55,717 nt of DNA from Saprospiraceae bacterium (lineage in GTDB: Bacteria; Bacteroidota; Bacteroidia; Chitinophagales; Saprospiraceae): assembly GCA_028285545.1 (NCBI GenBank), contig JANQPA010000071.1, positions 1-55,717 on the forward strand, read 5' to 3'. The position numbers were made by a program, and so were the translations under genes. Numbering within the stretch: the stretch's first letter is position 1; each line of letters opens with the position of its first letter. The notes beneath the pieces are model-generated. The model did not search any database. It was not told where the DNA came from and worked only from the letters and a program-made list of their open reading frames with translations. Below are positions 27,899-36,836 of this stretch, piece by piece.

Positions 27899-27922
27899 GA
27901 GCGGGGTTGGAATCGAACCCAT
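27899..27922 (-). pseudogene. tRNA 3'-end-like fragment
   Basis: On the minus strand the sequence GGGTTCGATTCCAACCCCGC continues to CTCA and then stops. It looks like a T-arm (GGG-TTCGATT-CC) followed by a seven-base acceptor strand (CCCGCTC) and a discriminator A. No matching 5' half, D-arm or anticodon arm is found upstream (27923-28030). It is followed 13 nt later by a terminator with a minus-strand T run, as a real tRNA gene would be. The T-stem is imperfect (three of five pairs), so decay or chance are both possible. Confidence 0.35.
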
Positions 27923-28030
27923 AAAAGACATTTTAGGGACTTTAAAACTAGTATCTGAACTAGAAATTTAAAAATTAAGCACATATTGTATTTATTTCTT
28001 AACTTTCAACAGAATAAGAAATAAAACCCC

Positions 28031-30718
28031 ATGCCTTCAACCTTTCATAAAAAACCTATCATTTTATTGGCTTTTGCCAATGATGCTGACAATCCTTTAA
28101 GGGAACTGGCCAGGGAACAAGATCAATTAAGAGATATTTTTGAAAAAGCTGAAGAAGAGGATAGATGTAAGATAGTTTCTAGGGCTGCTACCACTCCCAA
28201 AAATATAATAGATGCTTTTCAAAAGTACCGAGATCAAATCAAAGTATTTCACTATGCTGGTCATTCAGGAGAAGATGAAATCTTCTTAAAAGGAGCTTAC
28301 CAGGATAATAATGCAGTTGAGGCTACTGATCTAGCCGATTTTTTAGCCTTACAAAAAGGTTTAGAATTGGTATTTCTCAATAGCTGTTTGAGTCTAAATC
28401 AAGCAAAAGCTTATCATGATGCAGGAGTTAGTACGGTAATAGCTACCGATAATAAAATAGGAGATAGCGCTGCCAGAGAATTTGCCAGACTATTCTATAA
28501 TGGCATTGTAACTGGTGGAAGTATTAAGCAATCTTACCAGGAAGCAGTGGCAGGAACCTCCATACTTAAAAAAGAGGGTATATGGGACACGAATAGAAAT
28601 TTGCATTTTCTGGAGAATGAAAAAAACTCCTTTCCTTGGCAAATTTATCCTGCAAGCCCTCCAACTGATCAAGTGCGGTCTTGGGTTCTTCGAAGAGCTG
28701 TACGGCTTACTCCAATCCCACGTATTGATTTGGATAAAGAGTTTATAGGAAGAGACGAAGATTTAAAACGATTGATAAAAGAACTGGATACTACTTCAAA
28801 CGTAGTTTTGGTAAATGGCTTGGGAGGGATTGGCAAAACGGTTTTAGCCACGGCCTATGTAAATGTTCTTGGAAATGAATATGATCATTTGGTATGGATC
28901 AATCGAGGGGAAGAATTGATAACTTCCTTTGCAGATAATGATGACCTGGCCTTTAATCTAAAAATCCCCTACCAAAAAGAAGAAAGCCAAGAGGATCGCT
29001 TTCGGAAAATACTTTTGCACCTAAGAAATCTTAATGGAAATAATTTATTGGTCATTGATAATGCTCAAGAGCAATTAGCCAAGAAAGAGATATTTGAAAA
29101 ATTACCCGGACCTCCCAATTGGAAAGTATTATCTACTTCCAGAAAAAGGCTGCCAGGGTTTAATCATTTTTCATTGGATGTTTTAGATCCGAAGGATGCT
29201 CATACTCTTTTTAAATCTCATTCTCAGGGAGAGTATATAAAAAAAGAAGTAGAAAATTTATTAAAGGAAATTGGCTATCACACTTTAACAATAGAGTTGC
29301 TTGCAAAACTTCTAAATAAAAAAAATAAACTAATAAGCATATCTGAACTCACCAATATCTTGAAGTCAAAAAAACTGAATGATAATAAGCTTCAGACTAA
29401 AGTTTCGACCAATCACAATAAAGAAGAGCAAAGTACCTATTTACACCTATTAAAAGCTTTTAAATTAACAGATTTAGAAGAAGAAGAAAAGAGCTTATTA
29501 AAGCAATTTGTGGTACTCCCTATTGAGAGATATGAAGTTAGAAAGTTAGCAGAAATATTAGGAGAAGAAGATCATTTCTTGAATGAACAGCTAAATTCTT
29601 TATCTAAAAAAGGATGGTTAAGTGAACATGAAGATCAGACTTTTTCAGTTCATCGACTAATTCGACAAGTATTAGAATATCAACTAGAGCCTAAATTTGA
29701 TGATATTAAAAGTCTGTTGGATAGTATGATTGATAAAATGAGACCGGATGCTCATGAAAGTTTTGTTACTAAAAATAAGCCCTGGTTAGAGTATGCAGTG
29801 GCAGTAGAAGCATTTATTGAGGATGTAATTCATAAAGATGTTGCCATATTACAAGACTATTTAGGTAGAATTAATCGAAGCATGGGAAGATACCAAGAAG
29901 CACTAGAGTATCATAAAAAAGGAATATTAATAGCAGGACAAGTATTGGGTTCAAAGGACCCAGATCTTGCGGTGTCCTATAATGAAATAGGTTTATTATA
30001 CAGCGACATGGGTGGTCATGAAGAGGCCTTAACCTACTATGGAAAATCAATAGCAATTTTTGAAGAAGTGCTTGGAGCGAAGCACTCATTTCTTGCCACC
30101 TCCTATAATAATATAGGAAACTTATACCTCGACATGGGTGGCCATGAAGAGGCCTTAACCTACTATGAAAAATCAATAGCAATAAGAGAAGAAGTACTTG
30201 GAGCGAAGCACCCAGAACTTGCGACGTCCTATAATAATATAGGTAACTTATACCGCGCCATGGGTGGCCATGAAGAGGCCTTAACCTACTATGAAAAATC
30301 AATAGCAATAAGAGAAGAAGTACTTGGAGCGAAGCACCCATCTCTTGCGACGTCCTATAGTAATATAGGTGTATTATACCGCGCCATGGGTGGCTATGAA
30401 GAGGCCTTAACCTATTATGAAAAATCAATAGCAATAAGAGAAGAAGTACTTGGAGCGAAGCACCCAGATCTTGCGATGTCCTATAATAATATAGGTGTAT
30501 TATACCGCGCCATGGGTCGCCATGAAGAGGCCTTAACCTACTATGAAAAATCAATAGCAATTTTTGAAGAAGTGCTTGGAGCGAAGCACCCATCTCTTGC
30601 GACGTCCTATAATAATATAAGCTATACTTATGAAGATTTAGGCCAACATGAAAAAGCTGAAATGTACAAAAAAATGGCTGAAGAAATTAAAGAATATAGA
30701 AGAAATAATCCCTCCTAG
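28031..30718 (+). CDS. CHAT-NB-ARC-TPR STAND protein (predicted defence sensor-protease)
   Basis: An 895-residue cytosolic protein in three parts. Residues 1-200 are a CHAT caspase-like protease with the dyad H78 (FHYAGHSG) and C119 (FLNSC). Residues 235-560 are an NB-ARC STAND NTPase: Walker A GLGGIGKT at 263-270, Walker B NLLVIDNA near 338-344, then STSRKR and a winged-helix-like part. The C-terminal third has six 42-residue TPR units of kinesin-light-chain type (ALTYYEKSIAIREEVLGAKHP). By family logic the TPRs sense a trigger, the NTPase oligomerises and the CHAT domain cuts a target protein; in this window it stands beside an HNH nuclease and other STAND proteins. The trigger and the target are not known. 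Confidence 0.9.
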   Translation: MPSTFHKKPIILLAFANDADNPLRELAREQDQLRDIFEKAEEEDRCKIVSRAATTPKNIIDAFQKYRDQIKVFHYAGHSGEDEIFLKGAYQDNNAVEATDLADFLALQKGLELVFLNSCLSLNQAKAYHDAGVSTVIATDNKIGDSAAREFARLFYNGIVTGGSIKQSYQEAVAGTSILKKEGIWDTNRNLHFLENEKNSFPWQIYPASPPTDQVRSWVLRRAVRLTPIPRIDLDKEFIGRDEDLKRLIKELDTTSNVVLVNGLGGIGKTVLATAYVNVLGNEYDHLVWINRGEELITSFADNDDLAFNLKIPYQKEESQEDRFRKILLHLRNLNGNNLLVIDNAQEQLAKKEIFEKLPGPPNWKVLSTSRKRLPGFNHFSLDVLDPKDAHTLFKSHSQGEYIKKEVENLLKEIGYHTLTIELLAKLLNKKNKLISISELTNILKSKKLNDNKLQTKVSTNHNKEEQSTYLHLLKAFKLTDLEEEEKSLLKQFVVLPIERYEVRKLAEILGEEDHFLNEQLNSLSKKGWLSEHEDQTFSVHRLIRQVLEYQLEPKFDDIKSLLDSMIDKMRPDAHESFVTKNKPWLEYAVAVEAFIEDVIHKDVAILQDYLGRINRSMGRYQEALEYHKKGILIAGQVLGSKDPDLAVSYNEIGLLYSDMGGHEEALTYYGKSIAIFEEVLGAKHSFLATSYNNIGNLYLDMGGHEEALTYYEKSIAIREEVLGAKHPELATSYNNIGNLYRAMGGHEEALTYYEKSIAIREEVLGAKHPSLATSYSNIGVLYRAMGGYEEALTYYEKSIAIREEVLGAKHPDLAMSYNNIGVLYRAMGRHEEALTYYEKSIAIFEEVLGAKHPSLATSYNNISYTYEDLGQHEKAEMYKKMAEEIKEYRRNNPS
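29968..30644 (+). repeat. 126-bp near-identical tandem repeats coding TPR units
   Basis: Inside the STAND gene, units of exactly 126 bp recur: the marker ATGGGTGGCCATGAAGAGGC (or one- or two-base variants) appears at 30009, 30135, 30261, 30387 and 30513. Neighbouring copies are almost identical at synonymous positions too, which points to recent expansion or gene conversion of the sensor array. Confidence 0.9.
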
Positions 30719-30790
30719 ATTAAGTCCCTTGGTAAATATTAAGAATTTATTAGTTATATTTCTTTCATTTCTTTCAAAAAATACTGAATT

Positions 30791-31204
30791 TTGACCTATC
30801 TTCCAAAGCGAAAACAACCAAAAAAGGCAAATACCAAGCGCATACCTACATCTAATCAATCGTTCTATAACTCTACTTTGTGGAGAACAAACAGACAATA
30901 TTATTACGATCAAAACCCTTTATGTGAGTGCTGTAAACATTTTAATAAAATAGCAGCTGGCAAGCCAGTAGATCACATTATAAGACATGAATCAGGAGGA
31001 TCGAAGCTAGATCCTGAAAACCTCATGACCCTTTGTGATCCCTGCCATGCCACTAAATCAGCACTGGAGAAGCATAAGGATATATTAATAGATTATCAGG
31101 GAGATTATGGCGAGTTCTTGCCAACAAATCGAGCAGATATATACACGGCATTGGAGCCTTACTGGAAGATCAAGAACAAAGCAATCCAGAAGGAGGGGGG
31201 GTAA
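30791..31204 (+). CDS. HNH endonuclease
   Basis: A 137-residue basic protein with a zinc-ribbon HNH nuclease: CECC near residue 46, the D-H of PVDHIIRHESGG near 61-62, the asparagine of DPENLMTLC near 78 and CDPCHATKS near 83-88 containing the final histidine. The N-terminus is a basic tail (LPKRKQPKKANTKRIP). This compact form resembles phage-type HNH nucleases. The only start that includes the basic tail is TTG at 30791; no in-frame ATG precedes the domain. It follows the CHAT-NB-ARC-TPR gene by 72 bp and may belong with it or be a passenger. Confidence 0.83.
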   Translation: MTYLPKRKQPKKANTKRIPTSNQSFYNSTLWRTNRQYYYDQNPLCECCKHFNKIAAGKPVDHIIRHESGGSKLDPENLMTLCDPCHATKSALEKHKDILIDYQGDYGEFLPTNRADIYTALEPYWKIKNKAIQKEGG

Positions 31205-31635
31205 TTTTTGTTTTTGCCCTTACCGCCAACATCGCAGGCCTCAGAGCCGTACACATTTTGTCAAAAATTTTTAGGGAAAATGGGAAAGCTACAACATCAG
31301 CCAATATGAAAGTGATAGTTTTAGACAATTGCTTAAAATGGAAAAATGTAATTAAAATATGTCTTGAAAAGGAAATTATTGATAAACGATAATACTGGAT
31401 TATTCTTTAAAAAATCAATGTAGAAGGATTGTGACATTCTCAAATTGAGCCTATACTGCAAGTCCTATTTTGTGATATTTAATTTTATCGATTGAAGCCA
31501 TAACTCGATAAGGATTTATTCTAATTTAGGTTGAAAATTACAAAGCGAAATGGTTAATTTTTTAGCCGAATAAAATTTGAAACAAAAATCTAACTAAGTG
31601 TCAAGTGTTGTAATAAGATCCTATATTTTCAAAAA
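31205..31635. other. 431-bp AT-rich gap, no gene supported
   Basis: The first 80 bases (a GC-richer stretch around 31223-31260) differ in composition from the rest and could be the end of a lost gene or element. A 28-codon frame starts at 31306 but has nothing to support it. No hairpin with a T run was seen. Confidence 0.4.
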
Positions 31636-31956
31636 CTAAATAGCCCACCACCTTTGTAATTGCAATAATCCATTTCCTCCTCCACGAGTTCTATCGGCTT
31701 CCTCGTTTACCTTTTTCCCAGCCAATGATGATATTAATTGTGGAGCCCCATAACCAAATGCAATTGCTTCCTTTATTGAGTTAGCTTCAAATAAAAACGC
31801 CGAAAGCCCACCTAACCCTATTAAAAACAATAACCCTAAATAGAAAACCCAAGACTCATAAAATTCTGGAAGATTTGGATTTGTATAATTTTTTACAAAT
31901 CTAATTACATCAGGAAGAAGTCCTCCGAGAAATCCAAATAATAAATATTCATTCAT
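31636..31956 (-). CDS. small membrane protein
   Basis: A 106-residue protein with hydrophobic segments at about residues 3-20 (EYLLFGFLGGLLPDVIRFV) and 36-56 (WVFYLGLLFLIGLGGLSAFLF), and a weaker one near 66-80 (AIAFGYGAPQLISSL), ending in a polar tail (ADRTRGGG..QRWWAI). No family recognised. Being a two- or three-helix membrane protein between two STAND genes, it may be a membrane component of a conflict system, but it is transcribed on the opposite strand and the link is only positional. Confidence 0.55.
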   Translation of the reverse strand: MNEYLLFGFLGGLLPDVIRFVKNYTNPNLPEFYESWVFYLGLLFLIGLGGLSAFLFEANSIKEAIAFGYGAPQLISSLAGKKVNEEADRTRGGGNGLLQLQRWWAI

Positions 31957-32197
31957 AATTAATTTCTAATTAATTTTAGTTCCCTAAGATAATAAAAGTG
32001 TCCATTTTCAATAAACCTTGATTAACTTTTCAAACAAAAAAAAACGGAAATTGAATATTAATTATCATGATTATATTATGGACTTACTAGGAAATGGGCT
32101 TACTCGGTATTATTCAATATAGTTTTTTACTTCCTACTCTTTTATTGGAGACAACTTTTATATATCTTAAAATTCTTTTTAAAGTAAATGATTCAAA

Positions 32198-35100
32198 ATG
32201 GGGTCTTCAAACCTTCCGGTTATTTTTATAGCATTTGCAAATAATAAAAGATGGCGGAGCCGATATTTGAAAAACATAACAAAAGAAAAAAATGCTATTG
32301 AAAAGGCATTAGCAAAGGTAAATGGTACAATTTGCGAACTGCATATTGAAACAGATGTCTCAATTGGTAAAATCTGGGAAATTTTCCAAAGTAAAAAATT
32401 TAGAGATCGGATTTGTATTTTCCATTTTGGAGGACATGCTGATGGTTTTCAACTTATGTTAGAGACATGGGATGGAGAACCTAAAGTCGCTTTAGGTGAA
32501 GGACTTATATCATTTTTAGCAAATCAAAAAAATCTAAAATTAATCTTTCTAAATGGCTGTAAGACAGGTGATCTCGTTACCGAGTTGACTTTGCAGGGAA
32601 TACCTGCAGCTATTGGTACAAAAAAGCTAATTTCTGATTTAACAGCTGCAGAATTAGCTCCAAATTTTTATAAGGGACTTGCTGAGGGTCTTCCCATTGA
32701 AAGAGCATGGATAGAAGCAGTATATCAATTAAACACCACTAAAAAAAAGGTAGTATTTGGCAAATATAATTCAAACATACGAAGAGGAAACGAATGGTAT
32801 ATCAAATTCCAAAAAGGGGCTGAAAGAATAAAGTACTGGAGTTTACCAGAAGCATCAGCTAATCCGTTATTTGGTTTGGATCTACCTAAGAGATATAAAT
32901 TAAACTTACCTAATGCTCCATATAAAGGTTTAAAACGATTTGAGGAAGAGGATGCAGGTATTTTTTTTGGTCGTGGGAAGGAAATTCGAAATTTATTTGA
33001 ATCAATTAAAAACCCTTTGCCTGTTGTTCTTTTTTTTGGACAATCTGGTGTTGGAAAATCTTCATTATTAGAGGCCGGTTTAAAGCCTAGAGTAAAGGAT
33101 AGCTATAATGTTATCTATTTACGTAGAAATCCTAATTTTGGTTTAACAAATATGCTCTTTGAAGCTTTAGAAATTCAAACAAATCAAAATGATAAGCACA
33201 AAAATTCAGCTGAAGGAGAATTCTCAACTACTGAATATGAATTAAAAAGAATTAGCTTTCGAACGAATTCTAGTAAAAAAGCCAAAAATGAAGACAAACT
33301 CCTCTCAAAATGGGTGCAGGAAAGAAAAAGAGAAAAACCAGAGTTTTTTTTTGAAAGGTGGTATGAACTTGAAAATACAGATGAAAATAGTAAACCTATC
33401 CTTCTAATATTAGATCAAATTGAAGAAACTTTTACTAAACCATTAAATAAAGTAAGCCCGAAAGAAGAATTAAGAGGGCTATGCATTCAAATTATAGAAC
33501 TTTTTAAAGAAAATGATTCACTTAAAGGGAAGTTAGTGCTTTCATTTAGGAAGGAATATCAATCAGAAATTGAAAATGAATTAAAATCCTTTAATATCCC
33601 ATTTTCAAAAGTATTTCTTGAACCTTTGGGAAAAGAAGGGATAATGAAGGCAGTGCAAGGAATAGATTCAGATAATTATACACAAAGTAAATATTCAATT
33701 TGGTTTCAACCAGATCTACCCGAATTCATTGCGCTCAAAATACTAAATTTTCACAATGGAGCAACTTTTGAAATTGATCCAGTCGGTCCTATTTTACAAT
33801 TGCTCTTAAAAAAAATGTGGGATCATGTATCAAATATGGAAATCAAGAAATTCAATATAGACTTATATAATCAAGTAGGAGGTTATGATAGTTTGAGAGC
33901 GTTTTTAGAAAATTCTTTTAGGACAATTGAACGGAATTTATATGCAAAACAAATAATTGATAAAAATCTTTTAATAAAGGGATTTAAGTCTGGTTTTCTA
34001 CTTAAACTGTTAATTGAATTTGTATCTGAAAAGGATACTGCAGCTCAATGTAAATTAAGTGATTTAGAAAAAAAATTTTTCTCAATAGATAAAAGATTTT
34101 TTCAGGAACTTATTGAGCAAATTCAAAGAACCCAAATTATCATTTCTTTGATTTATGGTAATGATGTTATATTAAAATTAATGCATGATTCTATTGCTCC
34201 CGCAATAAGAAAAATGTACAATGAATCAAATTATCCCATCCAGGAATTGTCCAGAATATTTAATTTTCACCTTCAAAATCAAACTCTAATTAGCTTTAAT
34301 GAAATTTTATTTTTTAATCAATGGTCAGATTGGTTTGGTGAACTTACAAAAGAGTTAAATCTTCTATTAATTAGGAGTCAAAAGGCACACATTAAGTCTT
34401 TCATTAAATATGAATTAAGAGAAAATCGTATTGAGAATGCTATAAATTTGATACACAAGTCATCAAATAAAAAGCATGATAAAGTTTATTTCGATGCTTG
34501 GCTTGTAAACTCAAATTTAAAAATGATTCAGCGTCGAAAGGCCTTAGGAACTCTTTCAAGAGGATCGTTTAAAAAATTCCTAGGTAAAATAGAAAAAAAT
34601 ATATTCGAAATTTCAGATAATTTATTGTTATTAGATCAAAATCAAGTTACAACAAGAATTAAAGATTTTCAATTAGTTGAATTGTTGGAATCTAAAGATT
34701 TTGAGTTGATCATAGAAAATTTTGAAAAATTATTAATTGATTGTGATGAAAAGCAGATGATTGATGAATTAAGTTTGATAAGATCAAACTATTTAAAAGT
34801 ATTTGATGAAAAATTTTTGCAAAGTGAATTTTTCTATGAATTAGAAATTAATCAAATATTATTGTCACTTACTCATCTTTGTCAAAAATTTGGTGAAAAA
34901 TATAAGATTAATGTTTTTGAAAAATTATACTCGTTGAAATTTCCAAAAGAACTTAGGCAGTTGACATATTATGAAAAATTCAATATAAATGAAGGTGTTA
35001 CAAAAAATGGAATTCAAATTCACTTAAATAAAATTATTGAAGCTTTTAGAAAAAACTATGACATTGAAAAAACAATATTACAGATTAGAGATATTTCACA

Positions 35101-36682
35101 GTATTTAAACTTTCCAACAAATAAAATAAATGAATTGATTTATGATATAAAATTATTTATAACAAAAGAATCTTTAGGGGTATTAGATTCTGAAGAAAAC
35201 AGCATTGAATATCAAAGGTTAATTCAACTAATCTTTGAAGTTCTTTATTCAATTAAAACAGATAATTTAAATTGGATGAAAAATGAAGAAAGCAATTTTA
35301 ATTATATAGTTGATTTTTCCTTAACTAAGGAAGAGTTACTTGCTAATATTAAACTGTCATCAGATATTCATTTAGAGAATTTTGCCCCAATATTAAATCC
35401 TAATAATGGAGTCCTTGGTTTAAAATATCTTATTTTACTAATACGAAATAATATTTCTGATCTTTCTTCTGAATCCCAAAGTACTTTAATAGATGATTTA
35501 TTAAAGTCCTGGGAAGCGACTACAAACAGTGTTTCTAACCCCTATGATTATTGGATTTGTTCGAATATTCTTTTAAGAGAGATTATTTACAAAAAAATTA
35601 TGAATAATGATAACTTTCTACCTTATCTAGCTTCCCTTGCGTATACCTTTTACTTTATCAAGGATAATTTTTATTATAAGAAAACATGTGAATTAATAAA
35701 AAATTACAATGAAATTCTAGTTGAAAGTCATAGAAATACGCAGAAAACCAACCAAATTGTATTATTAATGAATAAGATTTCATGGATGACTCTATTGCTC
35801 TTAGAGAGACTTGAATCAAATTTGAAAGATAATTTTATTAGTCTTTTTATGAAAAAAAATAATAAGGATTGGTTTGTGGTTAAGATTGATAGAATCAAAT
35901 CTCAAAAAAAACAAAACAGGGATACTAATACATTAAAAAAAGATAAGAAAATACAATTTCCTGCAATGGATGAAACTATTAAGTGTTTTACTGACTCGAT
36001 TGGATCAAAAGATTTTTCTAATTCAGATCATTTAATGAATTCGTTTAAAAATAAAATACTAAAGATAATCGATGATTTAGCATATCAAACAGCCTTCGAA
36101 GATTTAAAAAATAGTATACAAAATTCTACAGCCAATCTAATAAAAATTAATATTTATAATTTGATGTTTAATGAAGAGATTGAGGATTTGTTAACATATT
36201 TAGAAAAGGTATGTGAGATTAATAATATTGATCCCCCTCCACTTAATAAGGAATTAAAGGATAAGCTTCCCTTTGCTAAATGGGAAAATCTATATGATTC
36301 GGATGCTACTCTACTAGAAAACCTTCAAAAGGAAATTTTGGCAATAGTGGATAATATTGTCTTAAAAAAATTATTGATTGAATCGGTGATATATGATAAA
36401 AATGTTAAGGACGAGATATTTACAAAATTTAAATCTTCGGTAGAAGTGGATGAATTTGAGGAAATATCTTTAGAGGATCTTTTAAAATTACTCAACCTGG
36501 TTGAAAAAATTATTCCTAAGGAATTTACTAAATTTAGAATGAGCATTTTAAAACTAAAAAATATATCTAAAAAGAAAGCACTTGGGTTGATATCCGAGGA
36601 AGAAGAACTAGATATTCGTATGGGGTTAAAAATGAAATTGGCAGAAACTGTTTTTCAATTATCTTCTATTTTAGATAATTGA
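32198..36682 (+). CDS. CHAT-nSTAND1 giant protein (predicted defence sensor-protease)
   Basis: A 1494-residue cytosolic protein. Residues 1-215 are a CHAT protease with H80 (FHFGGH) and C121 (FLNGC). A linker ends in PYKGLKRFEEEDAGIFFGR (241-259), the hallmark that opens nSTAND1-type NTPases. Walker A GQSGVGKSS is at 281-289 and Walker B LLILDQIEETF at about 402-412. The last ~900 residues are AT-rich-encoded, helical, lysine/asparagine/isoleucine-rich and without recognisable repeats; in this family position that is where the sensor lies. The gene is visibly more AT-rich than its neighbours, which suggests transfer. Its CHAT domain and that of the protein at 28031 share the plan xxFANxxxxR.L..(I/L)..E but differ in most positions, so they are not recent copies. 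Confidence 0.9.
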   Translation: MGSSNLPVIFIAFANNKRWRSRYLKNITKEKNAIEKALAKVNGTICELHIETDVSIGKIWEIFQSKKFRDRICIFHFGGHADGFQLMLETWDGEPKVALGEGLISFLANQKNLKLIFLNGCKTGDLVTELTLQGIPAAIGTKKLISDLTAAELAPNFYKGLAEGLPIERAWIEAVYQLNTTKKKVVFGKYNSNIRRGNEWYIKFQKGAERIKYWSLPEASANPLFGLDLPKRYKLNLPNAPYKGLKRFEEEDAGIFFGRGKEIRNLFESIKNPLPVVLFFGQSGVGKSSLLEAGLKPRVKDSYNVIYLRRNPNFGLTNMLFEALEIQTNQNDKHKNSAEGEFSTTEYELKRISFRTNSSKKAKNEDKLLSKWVQERKREKPEFFFERWYELENTDENSKPILLILDQIEETFTKPLNKVSPKEELRGLCIQIIELFKENDSLKGKLVLSFRKEYQSEIENELKSFNIPFSKVFLEPLGKEGIMKAVQGIDSDNYTQSKYSIWFQPDLPEFIALKILNFHNGATFEIDPVGPILQLLLKKMWDHVSNMEIKKFNIDLYNQVGGYDSLRAFLENSFRTIERNLYAKQIIDKNLLIKGFKSGFLLKLLIEFVSEKDTAAQCKLSDLEKKFFSIDKRFFQELIEQIQRTQIIISLIYGNDVILKLMHDSIAPAIRKMYNESNYPIQELSRIFNFHLQNQTLISFNEILFFNQWSDWFGELTKELNLLLIRSQKAHIKSFIKYELRENRIENAINLIHKSSNKKHDKVYFDAWLVNSNLKMIQRRKALGTLSRGSFKKFLGKIEKNIFEISDNLLLLDQNQVTTRIKDFQLVELLESKDFELIIENFEKLLIDCDEKQMIDELSLIRSNYLKVFDEKFLQSEFFYELEINQILLSLTHLCQKFGEKYKINVFEKLYSLKFPKELRQLTYYEKFNINEGVTKNGIQIHLNKIIEAFRKNYDIEKTILQIRDISQYLNFPTNKINELIYDIKLFITKESLGVLDSEENSIEYQRLIQLIFEVLYSIKTDNLNWMKNEESNFNYIVDFSLTKEELLANIKLSSDIHLENFAPILNPNNGVLGLKYLILLIRNNISDLSSESQSTLIDDLLKSWEATTNSVSNPYDYWICSNILLREIIYKKIMNNDNFLPYLASLAYTFYFIKDNFYYKKTCELIKNYNEILVESHRNTQKTNQIVLLMNKISWMTLLLLERLESNLKDNFISLFMKKNNKDWFVVKIDRIKSQKKQNRDTNTLKKDKKIQFPAMDETIKCFTDSIGSKDFSNSDHLMNSFKNKILKIIDDLAYQTAFEDLKNSIQNSTANLIKINIYNLMFNEEIEDLLTYLEKVCEINNIDPPPLNKELKDKLPFAKWENLYDSDATLLENLQKEILAIVDNIVLKKLLIESVIYDKNVKDEIFTKFKSSVEVDEFEEISLEDLLKLLNLVEKIIPKEFTKFRMSILKLKNISKKKALGLISEEEELDIRMGLKMKLAETVFQLSSILDN

Positions 36683-36740
36683 AAAACAAGAAAAATTTAA
36701 TATTAATTTTTTGATATAATAGGATGTAATATGATAGTAT

Positions 36741-36780
36741 AGTCTTCTCTTTTTTAGCTGAACCTAAAAAAGAGAAGACT
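36741..36780. terminator. 17-bp bidirectional terminator
   Basis: A perfect stem AGTCTTCTCTTTTTTAG / CTAAAAAAGAGAAGACT with a 6-nt loop, placed between the giant STAND gene and the convergent tRNA-Leu/tRNA-Gly transcript, 56 bases beyond the tRNA-Leu 3' end. Confidence 0.88.
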
Positions 36781-36836
36781 ACACCTTGTTGTTAAAAAAA
36801 CCTATTGAAAGTCAACGACTTAAAAGAGGTTTCTAG

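Noticed and set aside
29871-30593. A 240-codon minus-strand open frame across the TPR repeats
   Set aside because: It is antisense to the 126-bp repeats of the STAND gene; its apparent repeats (LQVLLLLLLLIFH) are only the mirror of the TPR code and have no independent support.
30791-31204. The HNH gene as evidence of a prophage
   Set aside because: No terminase, portal, capsid, tail or integrase gene is found in the window; an HNH nuclease alone does not make a prophage.
28031-36682. The two CHAT-STAND genes as recent duplicates
   Set aside because: Only the domain order and dyad motifs agree; the NTPase families (NB-ARC against nSTAND1) and C-termini differ.
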